From Symbiodinium natans (Eukaryota; Sar; Dinophyceae; Suessiales; Symbiodiniaceae), in contig CAJNDS010000113.1 in the NCBI GenBank assembly GCA_905221605.1, positions 248,174 through 312,173 of the forward strand: a DNA stretch of 64,000 nt. Direction: 5' to 3'. Positions 28,355 to 37,645 of the stretch are shown here, one piece after another. Position 1 is the stretch's first letter; each line of letters begins with the position of its first letter. The notes beneath the pieces were generated by a model. The model had not been told where the DNA came from. It saw only the letters and a list, made by a program, of their open reading frames with translations, and made no database searches. The position numbers and the translations under genes were made by a program.

Positions 28355-28854
28355 ACCTTAAGCTATACCCTAACCCCTAAACCCTAAACCCTGAACCCCG
28401 AAACCCTAAACCCTAAACCCTACTGTAAACCCTAAACCCTATAGAGGGTGGCTTAGGGCTTAGGGGTCTCGGAGGGCCAAGCCCGAAACCCTAAACCCTA
28501 GACCCAAAACTCTTAACCCTCTCAACCCTGATCCCCACACTCATACGAACACACCTCTCTTCCGCGGGGTGGGCTGCAGTGGAAGGTGGTGCCTTGAAAG
28601 CGAAAAGGTTTAGTTCGGTGCGTTTTTAGTGAGCTGCCGATGATTAGGGGTACGTGCACTGAGGTCCTTAGCATGATAAACCCTAAACCCGAAACTTATA
28701 ACCCTAAATCCGATTTAAGGTTTGGGGATTGAGTTGGGGTCCTGAGTATAAGGGAATCCTACTATTTGTAGATCTATATTCGGGGTCCGTTGTTTTTGCG
28801 CAAACCCCGCAAAAAAAGATCTTACAAACAGATGGAAGGTTGAAGTTTTGGGGT

Positions 28855-29134
28855 TCAATTAAGATTTTGCTGGGGCTTATGTTTTCTTTGCTGTCGGTTT
28901 AGGGCCTGAAGTGGACAACAAAAAGGACTCTTGGCGTCTTGTGGCTTTGGGGTTTCAGGGGAGGGGCTGAAGGGCTCAAAACGTTTCTGGGTCTCAGGTC
29001 TTTCAAGCTGAACCCCTAAGCCCTAAGCCCTGTAACCCTAAACCCTAAACCCTAAACCCTAAACCCTAAACAGTATCAGTTCTAGGGCTGGATTGAGCCA
29101 AGAGCCGGCCGGTTTTGGCCCTGGCTTCCGGCAT
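28855..29134 (-). CDS. two-exon gene model, Gln/Lys/Pro-rich protein
   Basis: ATG at 29134 (MPEARAKTGRLLAQSSPRTD) ends at donor GTTTAGGG. After GTTCAG exon 2 (29007-28855) continues in phase 0 for 50 codons (LERPETQKRFEPFSPSPE, KSPFCCPLQALNRQQRK) to TGA. About 71 residues, basic at the C-terminus. The plus strand over exon 2 is also open (28903-29019), but the minus reading has a start and compatible phase. Confidence 0.43.
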
Positions 29135-29233
29135 GCCCTAAAGGGTCACGACACCAGGGGCTTGGCCTTAATGGCTCCAAGGACCCTAAACCCTAAACCC
29201 TAAACCCTAAACCCTAAACCCTAAACCCTAAGC

Positions 29234-29299
29234 CCTAAGATCGTCCAGGCCACGCTGGCAGTCTCCGCATTGCGGCTCACGTAGATCCCATCCTCCCAT
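29234..29299 (-). CDS. start exon, possible GC donor
   Basis: ATG at 29299 opens 22 codons (MGGWDLREPQCGDCQRGLDD) and meets GCTTAGGG, i.e. a GC donor, after AGG. It would be the next minus-strand exon upstream of 29134. Confidence 0.35.
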
Positions 29300-29834
29300 G
29301 CCAAGGGTGGGAAGTCATAGGGTCATTCTTAGGTCTTAGGCGCCCTTAAATGGGACCCCTTATGTACCCCTTATCAACCCTTTAAGACCCAAAGCCCTGA
29401 CTCAGAACCCTTTCAAGGAGGTAGGGGACCATGATGAGGGATCATGTAACTACCCTTAGAGGAAGAGTGAGAGCTGCGGGGACTGGTCGTGCTTCCTTCC
29501 CTTTAAGGCCCTCAACCCTCAACCGCTAAACCCCAAACCCCAAACCCCAAACCCCAAATCCTAAACCCCAAACCCTAAACCCTAAACCCTAAACCCTAAA
29601 CCCTAAACCCTAAACCCTAAACCTTAAACCCTCACCCTGAACCCGGTCCAAAACCCCCCCAAAAAAATCCCAGGACTCGAGCCCAAAGCTAATACCCTTT
29701 GGAGCCCAAACCCTGGAGCCCAGGCCCAAAAACCCCAAAACCCCAAGCCCCCACAACCCTAAACCCTAAACCCTAAACCCTAAACCCTAAACCCTAAACC
29801 CTAAACCCTAAACCCCCGGGTTTAGGGTTGAAGG

Positions 29835-30092
29835 CTAAGAGTTTAGGGGTTTAGGGATTTTGGGGGGGCTATAGGGCTTAGGCAAAAGACCCGAGCCCCT
29901 ACACTGGAGTCTAGGGCATCCGGAACTGCCAAACAGTAAACTCGAGAGCAAGCCCAGACAAGGTTTAGGGTTTAGGGTTCCCGAACTAAACCCTAAACCC
30001 TAAACCCTAAACCCCAAAAGCGGGGGGGCCTCCGGCGCCTGGCCACCTGGGCTTTTGGGTGAGGTTTGGGCTTCAGGGTTCCAGGCTGACAT
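29835..30092 (-). CDS. two-exon gene model
   Basis: ATG at 30092 (MSAWNPEAQTSPKSPGG, APEAPPLL) to donor GTTTAGGG. After GGTTTAG exon 2 (29985-29835) keeps phase for 50 codons (CLGLLSSLLFGSSGCPRL, PKPYSPPKIPK) to TAG. Part of exon 2 is repeat-derived. The plus strand at 29915-29962 is also open between splice-like sites. Confidence 0.35.
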
Positions 30093-30226
30093 GGCTCAAG
30101 CGCTACAGGGAGGGCGTAGGGTTTAGGGTTTAGGGTTTAGGGTTTAGGGTTTAGGGTTTAGGGTTTAGGGTTTCTCGAGTTTAGGCCCCTCCTTGAAAGC
30201 GTGCAGTTCCAGCATTGACCTTTCAG

Positions 30227-30273
30227 AGAAGCCGCTCCCAATCCCATGCAAAAGCCACCAAAAGGCCAGGAGG
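30227..30273 (+). CDS. exon-like island, basic
   Basis: Acceptor CTTTCAG, 15 codons reading RSRSQSHAKATKRPG, donor GTTGAGGG. RS/K-rich composition. Flanked by TTTAGGG (left) and TTGAGGG units (right). Confidence 0.3.
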
Positions 30274-31053
30274 GTTGAGGGTTGAGGGTTGACGGTTGAG
30301 GGTTGCGGGTTTATAGGGTTTAGGGTAGGGCCCCCAGACAAACCCTAAACCCTAAACCCTAAACCCTAAACCCTAAATCCTAAACCCTAAACCATACGGT
30401 ACCTAATCGCTCCGAAATTTTTAAGTTCTCAGACGTCCAAAGACCTCAGCGCTACGGAAAAGCACGCCAACACACAGAATGGCCCAAAGGCCATTGACCC
30501 TGAGGCCTCCTAAGACCATAAAGACCACAAAGCCTAAACCCTAAACCCTAAATTCTAAACCCGAAACCCTAAACCCTAAACACAGACTTCCTAAAAGCCC
30601 CGAACCCTTAAGTCTCCCGCCCGAACCACCCTAAACCCATTGAAGCTCCCAGCCTCTAAAGCCCCGACTCCGCAACCAGTTCTTATTGGGTTTCTGACTT
30701 GGGGTTTAGGGTTTACGGGTTTAGGGTTTAGGGTTTGGGGTTTACGGTTTAGGGGTTAGGGTTTAGGGTTTAGGGGGTCCTGGAAGGTCCCCATAAACTG
30801 CGAATCGCCTCAGAACCCCCAGAGAATACCTTGTAAAAACAATAGAAGGATTGGCATTTTGTATCTTCTGGGGGGGTTCTTAAGCAAATGGTAGTCAAAG
30901 GGGAATATTGAAGGTATCTAATTCCCAAACTCACGATGAAGAACTGAAACCCAAAACTCGAAACATCCAAACCCTAAACCCTAAACCCTAAACCCTAATT
31001 AAACCCTAAACCCTCAACCCTAAACCCAATAAGTCTTGGCCCAGAAACGTCGG

Positions 31054-31145
31054 ATGAAGGGCCCCTCGAATGCAGAAGCAAAGTTGTCGCCGCCTCCAGG
31101 GTTTGGGGTTTGGGGTTTTTCAGGGCTTGTGCAGAAACCCTACAC
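31054..31145 (+). CDS. very short two-exon model
   Basis: ATG at 31054, preceded by a CCCTAAA array, gives MKGPSNAEAKVVAASR to donor GTTTGGGG. After TTTTTCAG the frame ends TAA within eight codons. Intron only 23 bases and protein only 24 residues, so this may be a first exon of something longer. Confidence 0.25.
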
Positions 31146-31265
31146 CCTAAACCCTAAACCCTAAACCCTAAACCTTCTTCTCTTTGGAGATCTCCAGGGC
31201 CACGGTTTTTGTTGGGGGCCCGGGGGGGGGGGGGGGGGGGTTGGGCTTTAGGACTTGGGGTTTAT

Positions 31266-31375
31266 GGCTGCACTCAGGAGGGTAGCTATAAATTAAACTC
31301 TTAGCTGCCTGAATAAGAAACCCAATAAACCCAAAAAAGGTAAGGCTCTAAAGTTACAGTAGAGTACCACAAAGG
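31266..31375 (+). mobile_element. 110-bp dispersed element, copy 3
   Basis: Almost identical to the copy at 34153-34262 across GGCTGCACTCAGGAGGGTAG, TTAGCTGCCTGAATAAGAAA, CCCAATAAACCCAAAAAAGG and GAGTACCACAAAGG. No coding capacity; no obvious pol III A and B boxes. Confidence 0.85.
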
Positions 31376-31674
31376 GGTTTGTGGGGGCTGGGAAACTGTC
31401 ATCCTTGTTCATTGTTACGGGACAAGCATCAAAGAGGTCGCTAACCCACATGGTTGACATGTTCGACGTTTTGCTTAGAGTTCAGAGTTCGTCCAAACAC
31501 GAGAGGGGGGGAGATTTTGTTTACATGTGCTGTTGTTGCTGTTGCGGGGGGAGGGAGGGCCCTGAACCCTAAACCCTAAACCCTGAACCCCAAAAGAAAC
31601 TGCAACCAATCGTAGCAAGGATGTCGTAGGCAATCGGAGCAAGGATCCCTTCTGTAACAAACCGGAAGAAGCAT

Positions 31675-31752
31675 ACTCAACCTACTCAACCTGCTCAACC
31701 TACTCAACCTACTCAACCTACTCAACCTACTAAACCTACTAAACCTACTACA
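31675..31752 (+). repeat. (TACTCAACC)n 9-bp tandem
   Basis: About eight copies of a 9-base unit TACTCAACC/TACTAAACC. Two related words occur at 23803-23825. Confidence 0.9.
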
Positions 31753-31804
31753 CCCTAAACCCTAAACCTTAACCAAATCTACGGACCACACAGCGTCGCA
31801 CCCA

Positions 31805-32153
31805 ATGTTGGGCCTTTTCGCGGTGCCTCGCTGGGCGCGACCTGCTTTCCAACTGCCACAGACGCTTCTTGGGATTCTAAGGGAAGTTCAGGCTTCAGGG
31901 TGTTGGGTTTAGGGTTTAGGGTTTAGGGTTTAGGGTTAGGGGTTTAGGGTGTAAGGTTTAGGGCTTAGGGTTTAGGGTAAGTTTAGGGTCTAGGGGTACA
32001 TATGACAAGTATAGGGTCATAAATTAGAGGGCAACTGCACGTAGAGCCCAAAGCGATGGTACTTGCAGCCCTTCTTTAGTACCTGTGAACCTCCAAGCAG
32101 GGGGGGGGGGGAGAGGGGGGGAAACCCTAAACCGCCTAATCCCTGAACCCTGA
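31805..32153 (+). CDS. two-exon gene model, complete ATG to stop
   Basis: ATG at 31805, after a CCCTAAA array, opens 34 codons (MLGLFAVPRWARPAFQL, TLLGILREVQASGC) to donor GTTTAGGG. Exon 2 (32028-32153) after AAATTAG joins in phase 0 (RATARRAQSDGTCSPS, LVPVNLQA), crosses a G-tract as glycines and ends TGA. The N-terminus could be a signal or transit peptide. About 75 residues. Function unknown. Confidence 0.4.
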
Positions 32154-32604
32154 GCCCTAAACCACTAAACCCTGAACGGTGGGGGGGGGGGAGGGGGCGG
32201 GGACTTCGGGGGTGCCCAGAAACCCAAGAGTACACAGGGTGCCCCCCTCTTTTTGCTTTAAGACATTCATGTAGGGTATAGGGTTTAGGGGTCCGGATTT
32301 AGCGTTTAGGGTTTAGGGAGGGTTTCCTGACCCTTAAAGAAGGACATAAGAAAGGGTACGAACCTGGCATCTTGGCCAACCCCCCGGAACCTAAACCCCA
32401 CACCACAAAATCCCATCTTGGACTGAAGGAGGGCTCTTCATGACAAAGTGAAGGTAAAAATCATGCAGGAACGGAGCAACTAAGGTTTACGAAGTTTACG
32501 AAGCTCCCAAGATACCTTTGAAAATCAGCAATGCAAGGACATTTTGTGGCTGGCAGTAGCATGGACTATATAATTACGTAATAGGAACCCGTAAAGGGTT
32601 CCAA

Positions 32605-32670
32605 ATGGGGCACAGAGCAAACCTCGTTCGCAAAATGGCCCTAGTTTCCGAGCAAGACTTGATAGCCCAG
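32605..32670 (+). CDS. start exon
   Basis: ATG at 32605 gives MGHRANLVRKMALVSEQD and reaches donor GTTTAGGG in phase 0. The 200 bases to its left (32400-32600) are unique, AT-richer and without a recognised gene. Confidence 0.35.
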
Positions 32671-32983
32671 GTTTAGGGTTTAGGGTTTAGGGCTTAGGGC
32701 TTAGGGTTTAGGGTTTAGGGTTTAGGGTTTAGGGTTTAGGGTTTAGGGTTTAGGGTTTAGGGTTTAGGGTTTACTCCAAAATCTGAATAAAACCTAAGGT
32801 CTAAACCCTTAAACAAAGGATACGCTTTCTTAGGGTTGGGGGCTTACTTTTATCAGGGAACCCAGAACCCACCCCCCCCCTCCCCCCATCAAAAACATGC
32901 TGACGATAATGATAATAATAAATAAATAAATAAGCAAATAAATAAATCAATAAATAATAAAACATAAACTATGTAAAACACAG

Positions 32984-33017
<34 letters not shown>

Positions 33018-33406
33018 CAACTCATCTGCACAGATTCACTGTTAGACTACGAGAACCAAGACTAGCCTAGGAATAAGATTGGACGAAAGGGGCCTATCCA
33101 AGGGAACCTGATCCCGCCCCACAAGAAAAAGGAATAAGGGCCTGCTTTGGGTGCTAGAAAGGCAAGCCAGGGATGCATATCCCTAAGCCCTAGCCCTAAA
33201 CCCTAAACCCTAAACCCTAAACCCTAAACCCTAAACCCTAAACCCTAAACCCTAAACCCTAAACCCTAAACCCTAAACCCTAAACCCTAAACCCTAAACC
33301 CATAAACCCTAAACCCTAAACCCTAAACCCTAAACCCTAAACCCTAAACCCTAAACCCTAAACCCTAAACCCTAAACCCTAAACCCTAGCCCTGAACCCT
33401 AAAACC

Positions 33407-33450
33407 CTCAGTGCTGCTTCTTCTGGAGATGCTGCTGAAAGTTGAAGGCG
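33407..33450 (-). CDS. exon-like island, Ser/Arg-rich
   Basis: After AAGCCCTCAG the minus strand reads HRSPAPSTFSSISRRSST and reaches GTTTTAGGG. Low complexity; weak evidence. Confidence 0.25.
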
Positions 33451-33573
33451 CAGGGCTTCTGTGCTGAGGGCTTGAGGGTCAAAGCGACCTCTTAGGGCTT
33501 GGGGGTTTAGGGTTTAGGGTTTAGGGTTTCGGGTTTAGGGTTTAGGGTTTAGGGGTTTAGGGTTTAGGGCTTA

Positions 33574-33660
33574 GGATCCCTTTCACATGCACTGCGCGCC
33601 TGCAACCCCGTCTTTTGCTGCAGCAACGTCTCCTGTGGGTGTTTTAGGCCCTAAACCCTA
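33574..33660 (+). CDS. putative terminal exon
   Basis: After GGCTTAG the frame reads DPFHMHCAPATPSFAAATS and PVGVLG to TAA at the next CCCTAAA array. TTTAGGG arrays precede it. Confidence 0.3.
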
Positions 33661-33927
33661 AACCCTAAACCCTAAACCCTAAACCCTAAACCCTAAACCC
33701 TAAACCCTAAACCCTAAACCCTCCTAGGGCTTAGGGTTCTAGAACTTTCAACCCTGAAACCAAGTGCCACCCCAAAACTCAGCGGATCCCGCGAACGAAG
33801 GTTTGGGGCTGCGGGTTTCGGTGGGTCTTTAACAGCTGAAGGTGCTGAACAGGCATTGGGAAGCAAAAAAAAGTGCTTAGGGTTTCTAGCTCATGGTAGG
33901 GAGAATATAAAAAATTTAAATTGCTTA

Positions 33928-34025
33928 TTCCTTATTGGGTTTAGGTACCCTTAAATGTCTATGCCTTATTGGGTTTAAGCACCCTGAAATGTTTATTCCT
34001 TAAATTGGGTTTAGGTACCCTTAAG
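33928..34025 (+). repeat. three diverged tandem copies
   Basis: The phrase CCTTATTGGGTTTAGGTACC with CTTAAATGT recurs three times at about 35-40 base spacing. It is a minisatellite rather than telomere repeat, although it contains GGGTTTAGG. Confidence 0.75.
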
Positions 34026-34152
34026 AATGTAAAAAATGGTACCCAAGAATGACCAAGGTTTGGGGTTTAGGGCTTGGGTTCACCCTCCAAGATCAACCTC
34101 CGGACGTGGGGTGCGGAAGGAGTGGAGAGGAAATGTGGGTTTAGGGATTCTT

Positions 34153-34262
34153 GGCTGCACTCAGGAGGGTAGCTATCACTTAAACTTTTAGCTGCCTGAA
34201 TAAGAAACCCAATAAACCCAAAAAAAGTAAGGATCTAAAGGTACAGTAAAGTACCACAAAGG
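34153..34262 (+). mobile_element. 110-bp dispersed element, copy 4
   Basis: Near-identical to 31266-31375. Both begin GGCTGCACTCAGGAGGGTAG and end TACCACAAAGG, which gives the element sharp ends. Confidence 0.85.
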
Positions 34263-34586
34263 ATTCTAGGGGCGGTTTAGGGATTCGATGGTCTGCTTGG
34301 AAGTTCAGGGCTTAGGGCTTAGGGCTTAGGGCTTAGGGTTTAGGGTTTAGGGTTTAGGGTTTAGGGTTTAGGGTTTAGGGTTTAGGGTTTAGGGTTTAGG
34401 GTTAGGGTCTAGGGTTGGGAAACGCTAGGATGGAAAGGGGGCCATCATTTTTTTGAAGGCCGCTGACGTTTGGACCGGAACTTGACTGACAGCAACAAGC
34501 CCCGAGGGTCGAAACGCCTTACGTTAGGGTTTAGGGTTTAGGGTTTAGGGTGTAGGGCTTAGGGTTAGGGTCTAGGGTTGGGAAAC

Positions 34587-34991
34587 GCTGGCTGAGGATG
34601 GGCTACCCAATCCTGCTTGGAGCTGCTGGAACTGCTGTGAGGCTTGGGTGGACCGGACCGCCCGAAGAAGGATCTGAGGTCAAGGCCCTCTTTCTTGGCG
34701 GGGGCGGCGAAGGGGTTGGCGGCTTTTTTGAGGGGGCCCTGGCTTTGGGATGGCTTTCGCTGCCTCTCGCGGATTTGCTGGCGCTCCGCTTCGTTTGGCC
34801 GGTCCCGGTTTCTTGCCGCTGTGGACCTTGAGGTTCTGTCCTCTCCCTGCTCGCACCTCCGTCTAGCGAGTCTAGCCTCTGCTGGCTCTCCAACAGGACT
34901 TGGTTGCGACGGAAGGGAGACGGGGCTTTGCTCTTGCTCTTGCCCTGCTTTCCTTTCCCATGATGCGCGGAAGGATTGGGGTGGACCCTTG
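34587..34991 (-). CDS. 134-codon exon with PIP-box-like motif
   Basis: The longest single open exon candidate in the array zones. Acceptor ACCTTGAG at 34991, donor GTTTCCC at 34586. The peptide is hydrophilic, rich in S, K, E, Q, R (SWERKAGQEQEQSPVSLP, NRDRPNEAERQQIRERQRK), then KKEGLDLRSFFGRSG and a Ser run. LRSFF fits the L-x-x-FF core of PCNA-interacting peptides, though the usual Gln is absent. Such sequences occur in disordered parts of DNA-replication and repair proteins; that is inference. The plus strand is also open but of lower quality. Confidence 0.45.
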
Positions 34992-35099
34992 CTCAAGGTT
35001 AAGGTTCTGGAGGGTTTAGGGTTTAGGGTTTAGGGATGCCCTTTTGTTGGGGGGAGCCTGCGTTCACATACATCGGGTCCTCAGGCCCGCGTGGAAGCG

Positions 35100-35313
35100 G
35101 GCAAACAGGTCTATAGTGTTTAGGGTTTGGGGTTTTGGGTTTGGGTTTCGGGATCCTAAAGGTTCAGGTTTCAGGGTTATATAAGGGTTTGGGGCCAGTT
35201 TAGAGCGTAGAGTTTTGGGTTCAGGGTTGTCTGAGGTGGCTGCCACAGATAAGGGCAGTATGTGGCTTGGAGTTGGGAAGCACCGATGTCGTATGCGCCA
35301 GGAGACAGCCTGC
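35100..35313 (-). CDS. exon-like frame, uncertain
   Basis: After TTGGCGCAG the minus strand reads AVSWRIRHRCFPTPSHILP and continues through repeat-derived sequence. Only the first 25-30 codons look non-repetitive. Confidence 0.25.
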
Positions 35314-35691
35314 GCCAACCCTGAATCCCTGAAGCCCTAGGTTTGAATTCAGGTTCAGGATTTAGGGTTTAGGGTTTAGGGTTTAGGGTTTAGGGTTTAG
35401 GGTTTAGGGTTTAGGGTTTCGGGTTTCAGGTTTAGGGTTTGGGGCTTTAGAAATGCATTGCCTGTCGGACCAACCTCCTGTCTTCTCTGCAAGTCAGCTA
35501 TGGAGCATCGCGGTGCCCTCGCTAGTTATGGTTTAGGGTGCAGGGTTGAGGGTTTAGAGCATATTTCAAGCCATGTCCGCGGTGGGATCTACTGAACAGA
35601 GACGATCACCCAGTGGATTTTGTTCATATAGTGTAGGTCTGGAGGTAGTTCTGGCTTTAGGGTTTACGGTTTTTAGGGTGCAGCCTTATAA

Positions 35692-35803
35692 CCCAGAGGG
35701 TCCATTTGTAGTACTATTGTGGAATTAGGTACCCAACAACCCTATTAAGTATGGTTTTGGGGAACCTAATTCCATAATAGTACTGCAACTGGACCCTCTG
35801 GGG
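35692..35803. mobile_element. MITE-like near-palindrome, 112 bp
   Basis: CCCAGAGGGTCC...GTACTATTGTGGAATTAGGT (35692-35733) is mirrored at 35759-35803 with about four mismatches in 38. The 25-base loop reads CAACAACCCTATTAAGTATGG. It abuts the exon at 35821. Confidence 0.8.
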
Positions 35804-35820
35804 AACCCAAAACCCGAAAC

Positions 35821-35919
35821 CCTGTCTTCTGAGCTGGGCACAAGAAGGGCCACCCGCCGCACGAGATCCTTAGCCCAACGAGTCTTATCGAGAAGCTCAG
35901 AAGGTTCAGCGGCCAAGCC
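35821..35919 (-). CDS. exon-like island, helical peptide
   Basis: Acceptor CTATTCAG, 33 codons in phase 0 (GLAAEPSELLDKTRWAKD, LVRRVALLVPSSEDR), donor GTTTCGGG. The composition is convincingly helical and charged. It lies downstream of the SET-like exon on the same strand but that exon ends in a stop, so it is probably another gene. Confidence 0.45.
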
Positions 35920-36447
35920 CTGAATAGGGATAGGATGAGGTGGACCCGTGGGGATACCCTAAACCCTAAACCCTAAACCCCAAACCCTAAACCCTAAACC
36001 CTAAACCCTAAACCCTAAACCCTAAAGGTGGACCCTCTGACTACGGTCCCTGTTTAGCTGGGTTCAGGGCTCAGGGCTGAGGGCTTAGGGTTCGTTTTCC
36101 ATCGAGGATTCTTGTGCACTTAGCCTACCCAAGAACCCTCCTTTCGACAATGACATGGGAACCGCAACCCTAAATCCCAAAGGTCGTGTAGGACTCAGGG
36201 TTTAGGGTGCTTGGGGCATTTGGGGGTTAGGGTTTGGGGTTTAGGGTTTGGGGTTTGGGGTTTAGGGTTTAGGGTTTAGGGTTGAGGGTTTAGAGGCTTA
36301 AAGTCCCTTAGAACAAGGAAGATAGTAGTGGGGAAGTCCTGCGGTTCAAGGCTTCGGGTTCGAGTTTGGGAGGGGAGTTTGGGCTTTCGGGTTTAGGGTT
36401 TAGGGTTTGGGGTTTAGGGTTTAGGGTTTAGGGTTTAGGGTTTCGGG

Positions 36448-36798
36448 TTACATTTCTAGTGCTCGCTGGGTGCGGGTAATAGGTATTCCTTCCTCGAGGC
36501 TGTCAAGATGCATGTGCACAGCACGAGGGACGCAATGATGGTGAGCAAGCCACTGAGGAACTTCGACCCAGAGCTCGTTTTCGTAGGAGATAAGGACCTC
36601 CTTTCCTTTCGCAATCTGTTTCGTTATCTCCCAGACAAGAAATCCATCGCCACGTCCATTTTGCAGGTTCCGCTGTGACCTGACAATTTGGTGTCTTCGC
36701 CAGGCCATGGTATCGTTTCTGAAGCCACCTGCCCCGGCCAGAGCCCTGAAGGTCAGCTCAGCTGCGTACTGCGCGCGGTATTCTGGACGCCATAAGCC
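36448..36798 (-). CDS. SET-domain-like C-terminal exon
   Basis: From acceptor AGCTTAG the minus strand is open for 116 codons to TAA. It reads RPEYRAQYAAELTFRALAG, later RSQRNLQNGRGDGFLVWE and ITKQIAKGKEVLISYENELW, then about 40 residues (LDSLEEGIPITRTQ). The I-x-K-x-I-x-KG-x-E-x-x-ISYE-x-x-LW string matches the end of the SET fold in lysine methyltransferases (I-x-x-GEEL-x-x-DY-G). The NHSC block that should precede it is not visible, so catalysis cannot be inferred; earlier exons may lie to the right (36830-36900 has only short candidates). Single-exon length is unusual for this zone. Confidence 0.5.
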   Translation of the reverse strand, partial: GLWRPEYRAQYAAELTFRALAGAGGFRNDTMAWRRHQIVRSQRNLQNGRGDGFLVWEITKQIAKGKEVLISYENELWVEVPQWLAHHHCVPRAVHMHLDSLEEGIPITRTQRALEM

Positions 36799-37033
36799 CT
36801 AAGCTTCTAACTAAACACTGAAAACACTCAACACCCTAAGCCGTGAACGCCAGACCTTACACCATCTCTCCCCACGCCTCCCTCGTACCTGAAGATGTGC
36901 GCGTTTAGGGTTTCGGATTCAGGCTAAACCTAAACCCTCAACCCTGAACCCTACACCCAAAACCCTAAAACCCCAGACGCCAATAAACAAAGCCTTGGGT
37001 CCTACAGAGCCCAACATCTGAACCAAACCACTA

Positions 37034-37410
37034 AAACCCTAAAACCCTAAAACCCTAAAACCCTAAAACCCAAAAACCCTAAACCCCAAAAACCCACAAA
37101 CCCTGAAACCCTAAAACTCTAAAACCCTAAAACCCTGAAACCCTGAAACCCTGAAACCCTAAAACCCTAAAACCCTGAAACCCTAAAACCCTAAAACCCT
37201 AAAACCCTAAAACCCTAAAACCCTAAAACCCTAAAACCCTAAAACCCTAAAACCCTAAAACCCTAAACCCCAAAAACCCAAAAACCCTGAAACCCTAAAA
37301 CTCTAAAACCCTAAAACCCTGAAACCCTGAAACCCTGAAACCCTGAAACCCTAAAACCCTGAAACCCTAAAACCCTAAAACCCTGAAACCCTGAAACCCT
37401 GAAACCCTAA
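37034..37410 (-). repeat. 8-base variant array CCCTAAAA / CCCTGAAA
   Basis: About 45 units of eight bases instead of seven. A higher-order copy is visible: the words AAACCCCAAAAACCCA, ACTCTAAAACC and three CCCTGAAA units recur in the same order at about 37081 and 37265 (offset near 184). It borders the telomere-free island. Confidence 0.9.
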
Positions 37411-37645
37411 ATCGTAGGTTTCCGTAGTAATTCCAGATGGAAACCCGGGCCGCATGAGTTCATCGTTCCAGATGGGGTATGGGATATGAGGTTGCTTGTG
37501 TCTGTATATCCAAGAGCCAGCATGGTGGCTTCAGCTGCTCTGGCATACGGGCATGAAACATTGCTAGGATTGAGAGGTGCTCACAGAAGCTTTTTCATCT
37601 AAACATGACTGCAGTGTGTACTTACACCTTGCTCTTTCGTGCATC

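Larger units (their letters stand above)
1..37410. repeat. telomere-repeat-saturated zone 1
   Basis: Hundreds of TTTAGGG or CCCTAAA units occur in runs of 2 to about 32 copies, separated by unique sequence of 50-400 bp. Orientation switches repeatedly, so this is not a chromosome end but a field of interstitial telomere-type arrays. Both orientations contain stop codons in every frame (TAG or TAA), so arrays cannot be translated through. On the G-rich strand every unit offers GT (GTTTAGGG) and AG (TTTAG). The largest arrays are at 6588-6812, 20871-20985, 27770-27897 and 33198-33388. Degenerate units (TTCAGGG, TTTGGGG, TTTAGGGAG, CTCCCTAAA) are common near 3258-3330, 10500-11050 and 17460-18240. 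Confidence 0.95.

Noticed and set aside
31675-31752. CRISPR-like or coding repeat
   Set aside because: A plain 9-base tandem without spacers.
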